A stretch of 64,000 nucleotides of DNA from Bog-159 sp963707465 (GCA_963707465.1 CAVPQK010000015.1:1922001-1986000); one strand, 5' to 3'. Counted from the first letter of the stretch, positions 26,500 to 35,455 are shown. The notes: generated by a model from the letters alone, not told the origin. Made by a program: numbers and translations.

Positions 26500-29036
26500 G
26501 GCCGGCCCACCAGCCGCGCAAACCAGTTCTGGCGCCGTTCGAACCCTTCCAGCATCCAGATCTGATCCGACACTTTGGAGATGGATGTGAGCGCCCGCTT
26601 GCCGTCCGGATGGATACTGAAGCCGGCCAGCATGCCCGTTGCCGGTGGAAAATCGACGGGCGTGAGAAGCTTTTCCGTCCCCGCCTTCACATTCACCGCA
26701 TAAAGCTGCCACTCGGCGCCCTCGCCCGTCGTGTTGTGGAAGATACCATAAACCTGGCTCCCATCCCTGGAGAAGTTGCAGGCCAGCAACTGCCGCGTGG
26801 TGAGCTTCCGCTGCGATTTGCCGTCCGGCGAAATCAAGTCGAGCCCGCCGGCTGCCGGGTAGAGAATCCAGTCGCCCAGCGGCGACCATTGCGGCAACAA
26901 GCGACTCCAAATCTCGGCATCGGCCAGGATCACCGGGGCGGCGCCCGGGGTCGCGCGGATTTTTGCCAGCTTCGTCGCAACTCCCTCCCGGCGGAGGTAG
27001 CAGATCCATTGCCCGTCGGGCGACCATGCCTCCCCCCAAACCGAGGCCACCTGGTCGAGCACCACGGAGCGGCCGCCGGAAACGTTCACCAGCATCAGTT
27101 TGTCCGGCGAGGCCCTATCCACATAGACAAAACGCGCACCATCCGGCGACCAGCGGGCCGTATCGCCGGATTCCATCAGCCGCCGCGTAAACCCGGAGCC
27201 GGACGCGTCCCGGTCCACGATCGCCAGCCCCGCGACGCTGTTCGCGGTGAACAGGAAGTGCGTGCCCGAGGGCGCCCAGTCCGGATACCAGTTGGTTCCC
27301 ACACCCTCGACCATAGTGTGCACGGTTCCACCGGAAAAGCCGACTTCTACCACATCCCATTCGGCGCTGCCCGAAGAGAAGGCGATCCGCCGCCCGTCCG
27401 GCGACACCGACGGCAACCACAGGTTGGATGGGCCGGAGTAGATAGTACGGCGCCTGCCATCGCGCACGCCGACCCGGATGAGCGCGCCCTCCTCAAAGGT
27501 CCCGGCCTCGGCGACGAGGAGAGTGCGGCTATCCGGAAACCATGCCGCGCCACGGAACTGCGGGTTTGTGGTTGGTAGCTTTCGAGGTTTGCCCGTAGGA
27601 TAGGGCAATATCCAAAGGCCGTTTGCGAAAGCGGCCAAGGCCGAGCCGTCGGGGGCAAATCGCGGAACGTTAAGTTGCTGAAACCTGCTGATCGGCCCCG
27701 GCCAGAATTCCTTCGGCTGGCCGCCATTGAGCGACGTGATCCAGACCTTCCCACCCCACGTAAATGCCAGGGTCTTGCCGTCCGGATGAAGGGAGGCCGC
27801 CTCGGCGTTTTCGAGCACCCGGCGGGCCGTCCCGCCCGCGGCCGGAATAGACCATAGGTTGTGGCCCGAAGAGTAGTAGATGAATTGGCCATCGGGCGAC
27901 CAGAAAGGGCCAGAGGCGCTCGTGCTCGCGCTGGTGAGCTGCGCGGCATCCGGCGAGCCGACACCGCGCGTGAAGATCTGATAGATGCCGTGGACTCTGG
28001 CCTCGTAAGCGATGCTTTTGCCATCGGGGGACCATGCAGATTCGCGCTCGTCGATGCCCCCCGGCGCGAGCGGCGTGAACTTGTAGGTGGAGAGATCCAC
28101 GTCGGGCGCCAGACCCATGTACGCGGTGGCGATCGATGCGGCGATGGCCACAAATACGGCGAGCGCGACAAGCTGCCCAAGCTTGCGATTCCTTGCCTCC
28201 GGCGCAGCCACCTGGACCACGGCAGCGCTCTGCGAAAGCCGATCGCGGATCTGTTTCAGCTCGCGATAGAGGTCGCGCGTCGAGTCATAGCGCTCGGTGG
28301 GGTCTTTGGCCAGCAGCCGTTCGATCACCCAGCGCAGCGGCGCGGGCACGCTGGCCGGGAGCGGGTCCGCATCCTCCCGGATGATCGCCGTCATCGTCTC
28401 CGGCGCGCTGGCGCGATGGAATGCCCGCTTGCCGGATGCCAGTTCGTACAGCACGAGTCCGAAAGAGAACTGATCCGATTGTGGAGTGAGATTCGGATCG
28501 CCGCGCGCTTGCTCGGGCGACATGTAATCGATCGTCCCGATGGTCGTGCCCGGGTCGGTGATTCCCAAAGTCTGGGTGGCGCCCGCGGCGGACTGCGTGG
28601 AGACCGCCGTTTTCGCCAGCCCGAAATCGAGAATCTTCACGCGCCCCTCGCGCGTCGCCAGGATGTTGTGCGGCTTGAGATCGCGATGCACGATACCGGC
28701 AGCATGTGCGGCGGTCAAGCCGTCGGCGATCTGCATCGCCATATCCAGCAGCTTGCGCGCATTGTCAACGGGCGCGACGGGCGCGCCCTCGACAAATTCC
28801 ATCACCAGGTAATTCGGCCCGACGTCGTAAAGCTGGCAGATGTTGGAATGGTTCAGCGCCGCGATGGCGCGGGCCTCGCGCTGAAAGCGTTCGCTGAACG
28901 GATCGTTCGAGACCTTGATGGCGACCGTGCGATCCAGGCGCGTGTCGCGCGCCTTGTACACCTCTCCCATGCCGCCCGCGCCGACCGGCGCGACGATCTC
29001 GTACGGCCCCAACCGCGTTCCGGGAGTCAGTGTCAT
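26496..29036 (-). CDS. Membrane serine/threonine kinase with extracytoplasmic TolB-like propeller
   Basis: 846 residues. An N-terminal Hanks-type kinase has a glycine loop GAGGMGEVYKARD (19-31), Lys41 in VAIKV, HRDLKPHN with Asp119 and DFG at 137-139, followed by GTIDYMSPEQA. One transmembrane helix lies near 282-308 (LGQLVALAVFVAIAASIATA). The C-terminus is a series of PD40/WD40-like repeats (ESAWSPDGKSIAYEA, PFWSPDGQFIYYSSG, PSVSPDGRRIAFSSG), a sensor-like propeller outside the membrane. This kinase-propeller layout is common in Acidobacteria. A truncated copy of its 5' end follows its stop. The signal it senses is unknown. Confidence 0.9.
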   Translation of the reverse strand: MTLTPGTRLGPYEIVAPVGAGGMGEVYKARDTRLDRTVAIKVSNDPFSERFQREARAIAALNHSNICQLYDVGPNYLVMEFVEGAPVAPVDNARKLLDMAMQIADGLTAAHAAGIVHRDLKPHNILATREGRVKILDFGLAKTAVSTQSAAGATQTLGITDPGTTIGTIDYMSPEQARGDPNLTPQSDQFSFGLVLYELASGKRAFHRASAPETMTAIIREDADPLPASVPAPLRWVIERLLAKDPTERYDSTRDLYRELKQIRDRLSQSAAVVQVAAPEARNRKLGQLVALAVFVAIAASIATAYMGLAPDVDLSTYKFTPLAPGGIDERESAWSPDGKSIAYEARVHGIYQIFTRGVGSPDAAQLTSASTSASGPFWSPDGQFIYYSSGHNLWSIPAAGGTARRVLENAEAASLHPDGKTLAFTWGGKVWITSLNGGQPKEFWPGPISRFQQLNVPRFAPDGSALAAFANGLWILPYPTGKPRKLPTTNPQFRGAAWFPDSRTLLVAEAGTFEEGALIRVGVRDGRRRTIYSGPSNLWLPSVSPDGRRIAFSSGSAEWDVVEVGFSGGTVHTMVEGVGTNWYPDWAPSGTHFLFTANSVAGLAIVDRDASGSGFTRRLMESGDTARWSPDGARFVYVDRASPDKLMLVNVSGGRSVVLDQVASVWGEAWSPDGQWICYLRREGVATKLAKIRATPGAAPVILADAEIWSRLLPQWSPLGDWILYPAAGGLDLISPDGKSQRKLTTRQLLACNFSRDGSQVYGIFHNTTGEGAEWQLYAVNVKAGTEKLLTPVDFPPATGMLAGFSIHPDGKRALTSISKVSDQIWMLEGFERRQNWFARLVGRP

Positions 29037-29089
29037 CGGTACTAAGCGATTTTAACCTGACGCCGTATTGCCTTCCCTGGGTGTAGTGC

Positions 29090-29123
29090 TTGACATTGCC
29101 GTAGGTAAGACGATATCTTACCT
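29090..29123 (+). promoter_or_regulatory. vapB promoter with overlapping palindromic operator
   Basis: TTGACA at 29090-29095 is followed 17 bases later by ATATCT (29113-29118). A perfect inverted repeat with arms AGGTAAGA (29103-29110) and TCTTACCT (29116-29123) covers the -10 region, so bound antitoxin would block transcription. The vapB ATG follows at 29126, implying a leaderless transcript. Confidence 0.65.
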
Positions 29124-29125
29124 GC

Positions 29126-29356
29126 ATGAAGACAACTGTTTCCTCCAAGGGCCAAATCGTTCTACCGGCGGAGTTCCGGCGGATGGACCGTATCGAGCCG
29201 GGCCAGGAGTTCGACGTCGAGCGTGTCGATCGGGGGGACTACCGCCTCGTCCGGCGTGCGGCTCCGTCGAATGAGGGCGCCATTGCATGGCTGCTCGCCT
29301 GTCCGCGGAAGGATTTCTTCGTCCCCATCGACTCTGAGTCGACGGATGCGCTGTGA
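29126..29356 (+). CDS. vapB: VapB-type AbrB/SpoVT antitoxin
   Basis: 76 residues. The N-terminal swapped-hairpin DNA-binding domain (MKTTVSSKGQIVLPAEFRR, then IEPGQEFDVERVD) is typical of AbrB-type VapB, and the C-terminal tail (CPRKDFFVPIDSEST) would bind and inhibit VapC. It is directly downstream of a palindrome over its own -10 box, fitting autoregulation. The last codons overlap the vapC GTG. Both genes look intact. Confidence 0.9.
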   Translation: MKTTVSSKGQIVLPAEFRRMDRIEPGQEFDVERVDRGDYRLVRRAAPSNEGAIAWLLACPRKDFFVPIDSESTDAL

Positions 29357-29763
29357 AGTACCTGGTCGATGCCAATGTTCTGAGCGAGCCGACGAAACCA
29401 ACGCCCGATCCGCGCGTCCTGACGTGGCTTCGCGCACATGAGCCGGATATCGCCGTCGATCCCGTCATTCTCGGCGAACTCCGATTCGGGATTCTCATCC
29501 TCCCCAAGGGAAGGAAGCGGGCCGCCCTGGAACGTTGGTTCGACGCGGGGGCCGGGGTTCTCAACTGTCTTCCCTGGGACGCGGAGACCGGGCTGAAATG
29601 GGCGGAACTACTGGCGCGTCTTCGCACAACCGGAAAAGCCATGCCAATCAAGGATAGCCTGATCGCGGCGACGGCGCTCGCCCACGGTCTGGCGGTTGCC
29701 ACGCGAAATCGTGCCGATTTCGTGAACGCCGGCGTGCGTATCGTCGATCCATTCGTTGGTTGA
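29353..29763 (+). CDS. vapC: VapC-type PIN-domain ribonuclease toxin
   Basis: 136-residue PIN nuclease predicted to cleave RNA and arrest growth when free of VapB. Expected acidic residues are present: MKYLVDANVLSEP (Asp6), ILGELRFG (Glu), IKDSLIAATAL (Asp) and NRADFVNAG (Asp). The GTG start overlaps the vapB stop by four bases, so the pair is coupled. Length and motifs are normal, unlike several other toxin loci in this window. Confidence 0.9.
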   Translation: MKYLVDANVLSEPTKPTPDPRVLTWLRAHEPDIAVDPVILGELRFGILILPKGRKRAALERWFDAGAGVLNCLPWDAETGLKWAELLARLRTTGKAMPIKDSLIAATALAHGLAVATRNRADFVNAGVRIVDPFVG

Positions 29764-29895
29764 GGTACCGCGTACGTGCGGCCGCCCGGCCAGGGATATT
29801 CGGGACTGGAAAGGGGTTCGTCTGCGTCAGTAGTTGAAACGTGCGCTCCGCCGCGACATGACAGTCCCATTATGGGACCATGAGGTCGGCCCTGG

Positions 29896-30030
29896 ATGCA
29901 CGTCAGCCACAACGCGATTCGGATCTTCTGCGAGGAGCATCCGCAGGCCCGCAACGCCATGGACAAGGTGCTGTTCACTCGCTGCATCATGACGCACAAG
30001 GAATATGTAAAAGGAACGTCGAAATCATGA
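29896..30030 (+). pseudogene. HigB-type mRNA interferase with large internal deletion
   Basis: A 44-codon frame starts like a HigB toxin (MHVSHNAIRIFCEEHPQARN) and ends like one (KVLFTRCIMTHKEYVKG), but roughly half of the usual near-100-residue protein, including the catalytic core, is missing between them. The stop overlaps the higA ATG (ATGA at 30027-30030), the normal higBA arrangement. The deletion therefore removed toxin function but left the gene start, end and coupling to the antitoxin. Confidence 0.75.
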
Positions 30031-30335
30031 GCGCTACAGTGACCGTCGACCCGAAGAAATACGCCCGGCTCGCGAATCGCATTGTGATCAAAGCCATCGA
30101 GACCGAGGAAGAGTACGATCACATGGCTGCTGCAGTCGAACAATTGATGGACAAAGGCGAGGACCGCTTGTCCACGGAAGAGTCCGCACTTCTGGAAACG
30201 ATGGGGGACCTGCTCCCAGCGCTCGGCACCCGCGGCCGCGTCTCGGAGGTCCTGAGCGGGAAGCGTTCCATTAGTAAGGAGCAGGCAAAAAAGCTCGCGT
30301 CGATGTTCAAGGTCACCACCGATCTTTTCATCTAG
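30027..30335 (+). CDS. higA: HigA-type antitoxin of the gutted higBA locus
   Basis: 102 residues. The N-terminus (KKYARLANRIVIKAIETEEE, then YDHMAAAVEQLMDKGEDRLS) and a C-terminal HTH (GRVSEVLSGKRSISKEQAKK followed by LASMF) match HigA proteins encoded after HigB. The ATG at 30027 is chosen because it couples to the shortened toxin frame. It could still bind DNA. It is convergent with priA, nine bases apart. Confidence 0.85.
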   Translation: MSATVTVDPKKYARLANRIVIKAIETEEEYDHMAAAVEQLMDKGEDRLSTEESALLETMGDLLPALGTRGRVSEVLSGKRSISKEQAKKLASMFKVTTDLFI

Positions 30336-30344
30336 CCCTCAGCC

Positions 30345-32769
30345 TCACAGCAGCGTCAACGGGTCCACATCGATCACCAGCGCCGTCGCGCTCCACTTGC
30401 TCTCCCGCGCAAACGTCTGCGCGCGCCGCAGCAATTCATTCAGCGCCGTGCGGCTGGCCGCCTTGATCAGGAACTGATACCGGTATTCGTTCTTCAGCCG
30501 TGGCACCGGCGCTTCGGCCGGCCCCAGAATCTTGATCTTCTCCGGCGCAGGCGTCAGAAAATGGCCCAGCTCCGTGCTCAGCCGCATGGCCTGCTCCTGC
30601 TGCTCGCTCCGCACCAGGATATTCGCCATGGCGCTGAACGGCGGATAGTGCATCATGCGCCGGAACTGCAATTCCTTTTCGTAAAACGTCTGATAATCCT
30701 GCGCGGCGGCCATGCGAATGGCGTAGTGATCCGGGTTGATGGTCTGGATCAGCACGATGCCGGGCAGGCTGCCGCGCCCCGCGCGTCCGGCCACCTGCGT
30801 GAGCAGTTGGAACGTGCGCTCCGCGGCGCGGAAGTCGGGCAGCCCCAGCCCCACATCGGCCGAGACCACGCCCACCAGCGTGACGTTCGGAATATCGTGG
30901 CCCTTGGCGATCATCTGCGTGCCCACCAGAATGTCGTAGGATGCCTCGCGAAACCCTTGCAGGATGGCTTCGTACTGGCGCTTGCCGGTGACCGTGTCGC
31001 GGTCCAGCCGCGCGATCCGCGCCTTGGGAAACTCGTGGTGCAGCTCCTCTTCCACCTTCTCCGAGCCGACGCCCAGAAAGTAGATGTGCTCGCTCTGGCA
31101 CTTGGGGCAGTGTGTGGGCACGCGCTCCGCGTAATTGCAGTAGTGGCACAGCAGGCGCCGGTCGCGGCGGTGAAAGGTGAGGGTCACCGAGCAATTCATG
31201 CACTGCACCCGCTCGCCGCACGAGCGGCAGGCCACGAAGCTCGAAAATCCGCGGCGGTTCAGCAGCACGATGGTCTGCTCGCCGTTCTCCACGCGGTGCC
31301 CCACGGCGTCCAGCAAGCGCCGCGAGAAAGTGGCCTGCTTGCGCGTCTCCAGAAACTCGGTGCGCATGTCGATCAGCTCCACCCGTGGGCATGGGCCGCT
31401 CCTCCACGCGCCCCGGCAGTTCCAGCAGCGTGTACTTGCCGCGCTCGGCGTTATACCGGCTCTCCAGGCTGGGCGTCGCCGAGCCCAGCACCACGCACGC
31501 GCCGGCCGCCTGCGCGCGCACGATCGCCACGTCGCGTCCGTTGTAGCGCGGCGTTTCTTCCTGTTTATAGCTCTGGTCGTGCTCCTCATCCACCACGATC
31601 AGGCCCAGATTGCGCATCGGCGCGAAGACCCCCGAGCGCGTGCCCACCACCACCGCCGCCGCGCCAGAGCGAATCCGCCGCCACTGATCGGAGCGCTCCG
31701 AATCGCTGAAGGCGCTGTGCAGGATGGCCACGCGATCGCCGAAGCGGCTGAAGAACTGCCCCGCGACGGCCGGCGTCAGGGCGATCTCCGGAACCAGCAG
31801 CAGCGCGCTGCGACCGCATGCCAGCGCGGCGTCGATGGCGTTCAGGTAAACCTCGGTTTTGCCCGAGCCGGTCACGCCGTGCAGCAGGAATGTGCGGAAT
31901 TCGTGCGCTTGAATGGCCGCGCCGATCTGTTCGAAAGCCGCGGCTTGTGCGGGGTTGAGCGTGTGCGGCGCGCGCACCGGTCCGGCGTGGATCGCCAACG
32001 GTTCGGTGCGCAGCGTCACCAGTTTCCTGCGCGCCAACGCACGTGCCGCCGGACTGGCGTCGCGCACCATGGCTTCCAAATCCTTGAGATTGTGCGAGCC
32101 GGGATGCAGTTCCAGGAAGGCCAGCAGTTCGCGCTCCGGCTTGCCCAGCTTGCCGGCCGGCGCCGCGCCGGTGGCCTCCACGCGCAAGCGCCCCGAAGGC
32201 GCGCGCATCGGATCGCGCTCGGTCTCCACCTGCTCCACCATCACGAAGCGCTTCCGTTCCAGCGCCCGTAGAGCGTTGGCGGCCAGCGGCAGCTTGCGCT
32301 CCAGATAAGCGGCCGATAGCGGACGCCGGTCGAGCATGCGCAGGATCTGCACCACGGGGTCTTCGGGCGCGGAGTCGAACAGAAGCTGGCGGGCGGCGTC
32401 GCGGCCCGAGTCGGTGAGCGAATAGACTTTGCCGCGGCGGATGTCGGATGCCAGCGGCAGCATGCCGCGCAGAACTTCGCCCAGCGGCGCGCAATAGTAG
32501 CCCGCGATCCACTTGCCCAACGCCAGCAGCTCCGCATCCAGCACCGGCTCGGCGTCAATCAGGCGCAGCGCTTCGCGCGTGGCCACTTCCGGCGTCTCGT
32601 CGTGGCAGCGCAGCACCACGCCCGTGAGGCGGCGGGTGCCGAACGGAACCAGCACGCGGCAGCCCGCCTTCACGCGGTGGCGCAGCGTCTCCGGGAGCGC
32701 GTAGGTGAACGGCTGGTCGAGCGGCACCGGCAGGCTGACGTCGCAATAAAGGTAGGAGCCTTCGGGCAA
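30345..32769 (-). CDS. priA: Primosomal helicase PriA, one-base frameshift
   Basis: Restart helicase that reloads the replisome at stalled forks. The N-terminal DNA-binding and helicase part (YLYCDVSLPVPLDQPFTYAL, Walker A LLHGVTGSGKTEVYLNA, DEEHDQSYKQEE) is in one frame. The zinc-binding part (CRSCGERVQCMNC, LCHYCNYAERVPTHCPKCQS) and motif region VGTQMIAKGHDIPNVTLVGV are in another. The switch lies at RVEERPMPT/VELIDMRTEFLET, where one extra base in the CCC run at 31382-31384 explains it. All other conserved blocks are present and the total length is normal. The start is TTG at 32769. Because priA is important for growth, a consensus error is more likely than true loss. Confidence 0.88.
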
Positions 32770-32782
32770 ATTTCAGGATAGC

Positions 32783-33079
32783 GTGGAGGGCGGCCAATCT
32801 TGGCCGCAGCCGGCTTTTAGCCGGCCAGCCTTTGCATGCCAGGCTGACGAACGGCCCATAATTAGGATCGCCAAAGTGCCAGGCGTTTGCGGCGGCAAAG
32901 CTTGCATCGCGGGGCATCGCGTCCGCGTCCACGCCGCGCTTGCCTATTACTTCGACCACATCGAAGAGATCCAGCAGGAGATGCAGGCGGAACGCACTTT
33001 TGCGGATGAATTCCGCCGTAACAGCCCATCGCTCCTCGAAGCGAAGTTGCGCCAGGAGCGGCTGGAAGAAGCATCCTGA
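32783..33079 (+). pseudogene. DUF433 antitoxin-like protein with in-frame internal deletion
   Basis: The frame opens with repeat-derived residues (EGGQSWPQPAFSR), so its own start codon has been replaced by hairpin repeat A3. A DUF433 start then appears (RIAKVPGVCGGKACIAGHRV) and jumps directly to the domain end (HAALAYYFDHIEEIQQEM, then RRNSPSLLEAKLRQER). About thirty residues normally between them, including the HTH-like core, are missing without loss of frame. A DUF5615 toxin remnant follows four bases later. An intact pair of the same kind lies at 55723-56276. Confidence 0.7.
32785..32850 (+). repeat. Double-hairpin intergenic repeat, family A, copy 3
   Basis: GGAGGGCGGCCAATCTTGGC, then CGCAGCCGGCTTTTAGCCGGC, and a weaker GCATGCCAGGCTGA end. 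It lies between the priA start and the DUF433 remnant and provides the latter's apparent start. Confidence 0.85.
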
Positions 33080-33082
33080 TCG

Positions 33083-33163
33083 GTGTCCATTCGTTTTCAC
33101 CTGGACGAACATTATGTGGACACCGTGGGGCGGGCTATTCAGCCCGCGGATGCACTACACTAG
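33083..33163 (+). pseudogene. Truncated DUF5615 PIN-like toxin remnant
   Basis: GTG at 33083 begins VSIRFHLDEHYVDTVGRA, the start of a DUF5615 PIN-like protein with the first catalytic aspartate in LDEH. The frame runs straight into family B repeat copy 2 and stops at 33163 after 26 codons. The rest of the toxin (normally over 100 residues) is absent. It sits four bases after the DUF433 remnant, the usual antitoxin-toxin order. Confidence 0.65.
33125..33149 (+). repeat. Half hairpin repeat, family B, copy 2
   Basis: GTGGGGCGGGCTATTCAGCC then CGCGG: only the first hairpin of family B is present. It lies at the point where the DUF5615 coding homology ends. Confidence 0.65.
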
Positions 33164-33197
33164 CAACGCGCGGTCGAATTTGCCGATGACCTCCCTG

Positions 33198-34342
33198 TCA
33201 CTCAACCGTAACCTGCGCGGCGGCCACTGCGCCGGTCCGCTGTCCTCTGGCCACCACCTCATCAGTGCCGGCAGGCGCTCCGGACGGGATGGCAAAAACT
33301 GAGCGGAAAACGAGCCACTCTTGTTGACAGTCGCACTACCCACCGAAGTCTGCGGATCCAGCCATGCCAATCCTACCTCTTCGCTGGCCGCGAATCCAAA
33401 GCCGGTTACCGTGACAGTCTCCCCAACGGCTCCGCTGCTAGGACTGACAGCAAGAAACGGCCGCACCGATAAGATCCCGGAGGCAACCGTGCCGCTGCTC
33501 TGCCCTACCGCCTGAAGCCCGCACGCGCCAAACGGCGTCTGTGGCAGGTGGCCCTCCAGGCTCACGATGCCGCTTGCATTTGCAGTCGCCGTGCCGATCG
33601 TCGCCGGAGCGCTGGCGTATGCAATCAAATCGACCGTTTCGAATGGAGTAAAACCGCTCGCCGACGCGGTGACCCCAGTTCCCGGCACGCCTGTGGACGG
33701 GCTCACGGTCAGGCTGCTAGCGGTTTCAATACCGACCCCCGAAAAGAACCCAGTGTGATCGCCGCTCACAAGGCCCTCGAACTTCAAGACGTTGGATCCG
33801 CCATCGACAACAGTGAAATTCGCCGTCTCCAGGGTGAATGGCGCAAAACTGACCAGCTCCCAGGTGCCGATAGCTTGGTCGCCAACCATAACCTGCACCG
33901 TCTGGTTGCCGTCATAGGTTCCAGCCGAGGCATAACGCGACCCGAGTTAAAAGCTCAGCGTGTATATTCCGCCGGGCACGAAGCCGGTAATTGTCTGCCC
34001 GATCTGTCCCGTCGTCCCCTGCAGGAAGGCGGCGCTGCCAAATGCCAGCCCGCTGAACGAAGGCGGATTAAACTGGGTATCCGGATTCGTCACGCCGTCC
34101 CCATCGCTGCCGGACGGATTTGAGGCGAACGTCCAGCCGACGCCAACCCCGCCATTTAGGGCTTGCTGGGGGAAAGACGCAATTGTGTCGCACGTCCCCC
34201 CCATGTACGACTCATACGCATATCCGGGACTGCACTGCACCGCGACATTACCGAAATTCGGATTGACAACCGTGAGTGAATCCGCCGATGCGATGGAGAG
34301 CGTCAGTGCTCCCAGTAAACAAAGATCCCCGGCCAGAGACAT
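33198..34342 (-). pseudogene. Exported choice-of-anchor/IPT-domain protein, nonsense codon plus frameshift
   Basis: From ATG at 34342 (GGGGAGA upstream) comes a signal peptide (LCLLGALTLSIASA) and a lectin-like domain (VNPNFGNVAVQC, GQTITGFVPGGIYTLSF). A TAA at 33947-33949 then interrupts, and the same frame continues LGSRYASAGTYDGNQTVQVM, exactly as expected in the family with TAA in place of a tyrosine codon. Two Ig/IPT-like domains follow (SSLTVSPSTGVPGTGVTASA, LAVSPSSGAVGETVTVTGFG). At an A5 run (33294-33298) the frame slips; the other frame gives AIPSGAPAGTDEVVARG and ends QVTVE at 33198. The role is unknown. Two lesions make it a likely real pseudogene. Confidence 0.7.
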
Positions 34343-34365
34343 TGATATCTCCCCTCACTCGGTGA

Positions 34366-35124
34366 TTATACTCCCCAGCTTCGCCGTACCATTGCCGCCA
34401 ACAGCCCCAACACCACGCCGCCAGCCAGGCCGACAGCGATCATCAGCAACCGATTGGGATAGATGGGCCGTTTCGGCAGGTTGGCGCGGTCCAGAAGTTG
34501 TAGAGTCACTGTACCTGAAGGCGCCTGATACCTCTCGGTCTCATTGATCTGTTCCACAAACTTCGCCACCACTTCGCGAACCACGGCCCGGGCCTTGAAC
34601 TTATCGGGATACATGCATGAGGTCTCGAACGTAGTCGCGCGCCAGTTGCCGCCTTCAAGCAGATTGATGCGCAAGCCCCTCCTCATATTTTCCACGACAT
34701 CCTCCAGAGCCATTCGCTTGCGATCCTCCGCATAAAGATCAAGCGCCGGTTGTGCCATCATTTCCGCGAGGCTATTGCGGCTCAGAACTTCCCGCTTCAT
34801 CCGCGCGAGCCGGTCCAGCGTACCTTGCCGATTGCCATCCGCCAGCCCCGCGAAAGTGAATCGCACGACGGCGGTTGACATGTACCGGTCCTCGATCGTT
34901 AAGGCGCACACGCCCGCGACCAGCGCGCCCGCAAGGCCCGCGAACGCCGCGATTTTCAAATAATTCCGGGTCCCCATCTGCATTCGGAGCGCTCCCAGCA
35001 GCACATTGAACAGATCATGCCATTGGGGCCGCATATCATCGATCAGCGCGTCGAACTCCGCGGCATATCGCTCGCGCCAGGCGGCCGGATACAGGCGCGC
35101 CATCCATCGAATCACTCGCCTCAT
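34366..35124 (-). CDS. Wzz-like membrane protein paired with a PadR regulator
   Basis: 252 residues. The N-terminal 45 residues (RLYPAAWRERYAAEFDALID) resemble segments found next to PadR genes in Acidobacteria. Two transmembrane helices flank a central region: FAGLAGALVAGVCALTIEDR near 60-80 and LLMIAVGLAGGVVLGLLAAM near the end. This layout, with a coiled middle (LARMKREVLSRNSLAEMM), recalls chain-length determinants (Wzz). It overlaps the PadR gene by four bases (ATGA). Function is uncertain; a role in polysaccharide export or envelope stress is only a guess. Confidence 0.65.
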   Translation of the reverse strand: MRRVIRWMARLYPAAWRERYAAEFDALIDDMRPQWHDLFNVLLGALRMQMGTRNYLKIAAFAGLAGALVAGVCALTIEDRYMSTAVVRFTFAGLADGNRQGTLDRLARMKREVLSRNSLAEMMAQPALDLYAEDRKRMALEDVVENMRRGLRINLLEGGNWRATTFETSCMYPDKFKARAVVREVVAKFVEQINETERYQAPSGTVTLQLLDRANLPKRPIYPNRLLMIAVGLAGGVVLGLLAAMVRRSWGV

Positions 35125-35408
35125 GCGTGTTTCAGCCTTCGCAAGGCGGTCTTCACCACCTGGTTCAGGCTGGCCAGTTGCTCTTCAAGGTGTTCCCGCC
35201 CCGCCCCTGTCAGGCGATACGGCCGGCGCCGGTCGTCGGAATCCACCGGCCGAATCCAGCCCTTCTGCTCCAACCGGGTGATGGCTCCGTACAGCGTGCC
35301 CGGGCCGAGTCGCACGCCCGCGAAGCCCCGGATGTCCTCCATAATGGCGTAGCCGTGCTTTTCGCCATCGGCCAGGCTGGCCAATACCAGAATTGTGGGA
35401 TCGGACAT
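35121..35408 (-). CDS. PadR-family transcriptional regulator
   Basis: 95 residues with the PadR winged helix: ILVLASLADGEKHGYAIMED, RLGPGTLYGAITRLEQKGWI and the wing DDRRRPYRLTGAG, followed by a short dimerization helix. GAGG precedes the ATG at 35408. It is coupled to the Wzz-like gene. The promoter at 35427-35455 overlaps an ACGT-flanked dyad, which fits autoregulation of the two-gene unit. Confidence 0.9.
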   Translation of the reverse strand: MSDPTILVLASLADGEKHGYAIMEDIRGFAGVRLGPGTLYGAITRLEQKGWIRPVDSDDRRRPYRLTGAGREHLEEQLASLNQVVKTALRRLKHA

Positions 35409-35419
35409 TATATCGCCTC

Positions 35420-35455
35420 ACGTAGTATCGTATGACGTAATAGCCGGCGTGTCAA
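35420..35455 (-). promoter_or_regulatory. padR promoter and probable PadR operator
   Basis: On the minus strand TTGACA (35450-35455) and TACGAT (35427-35432) are 17 bases apart. An imperfect dyad with outer ACGT arms (35420-35438 region, centred on the TACGATAC core) overlaps the -10, typical of an autoregulated PadR gene. Confidence 0.5.

Noticed and set aside
26341..27039. A minus-strand frame containing the kinase-like start MTLTPGARLG
   Set aside because: Only the 20 codons from 26499 have homology; the upstream part is a shadow of the intact kinase gene.
25176..27578. An 800-residue open frame on the plus strand
   Set aside because: It runs antisense across two unrelated genes (ThuA-GH29 and the kinase), so it cannot be a real protein.
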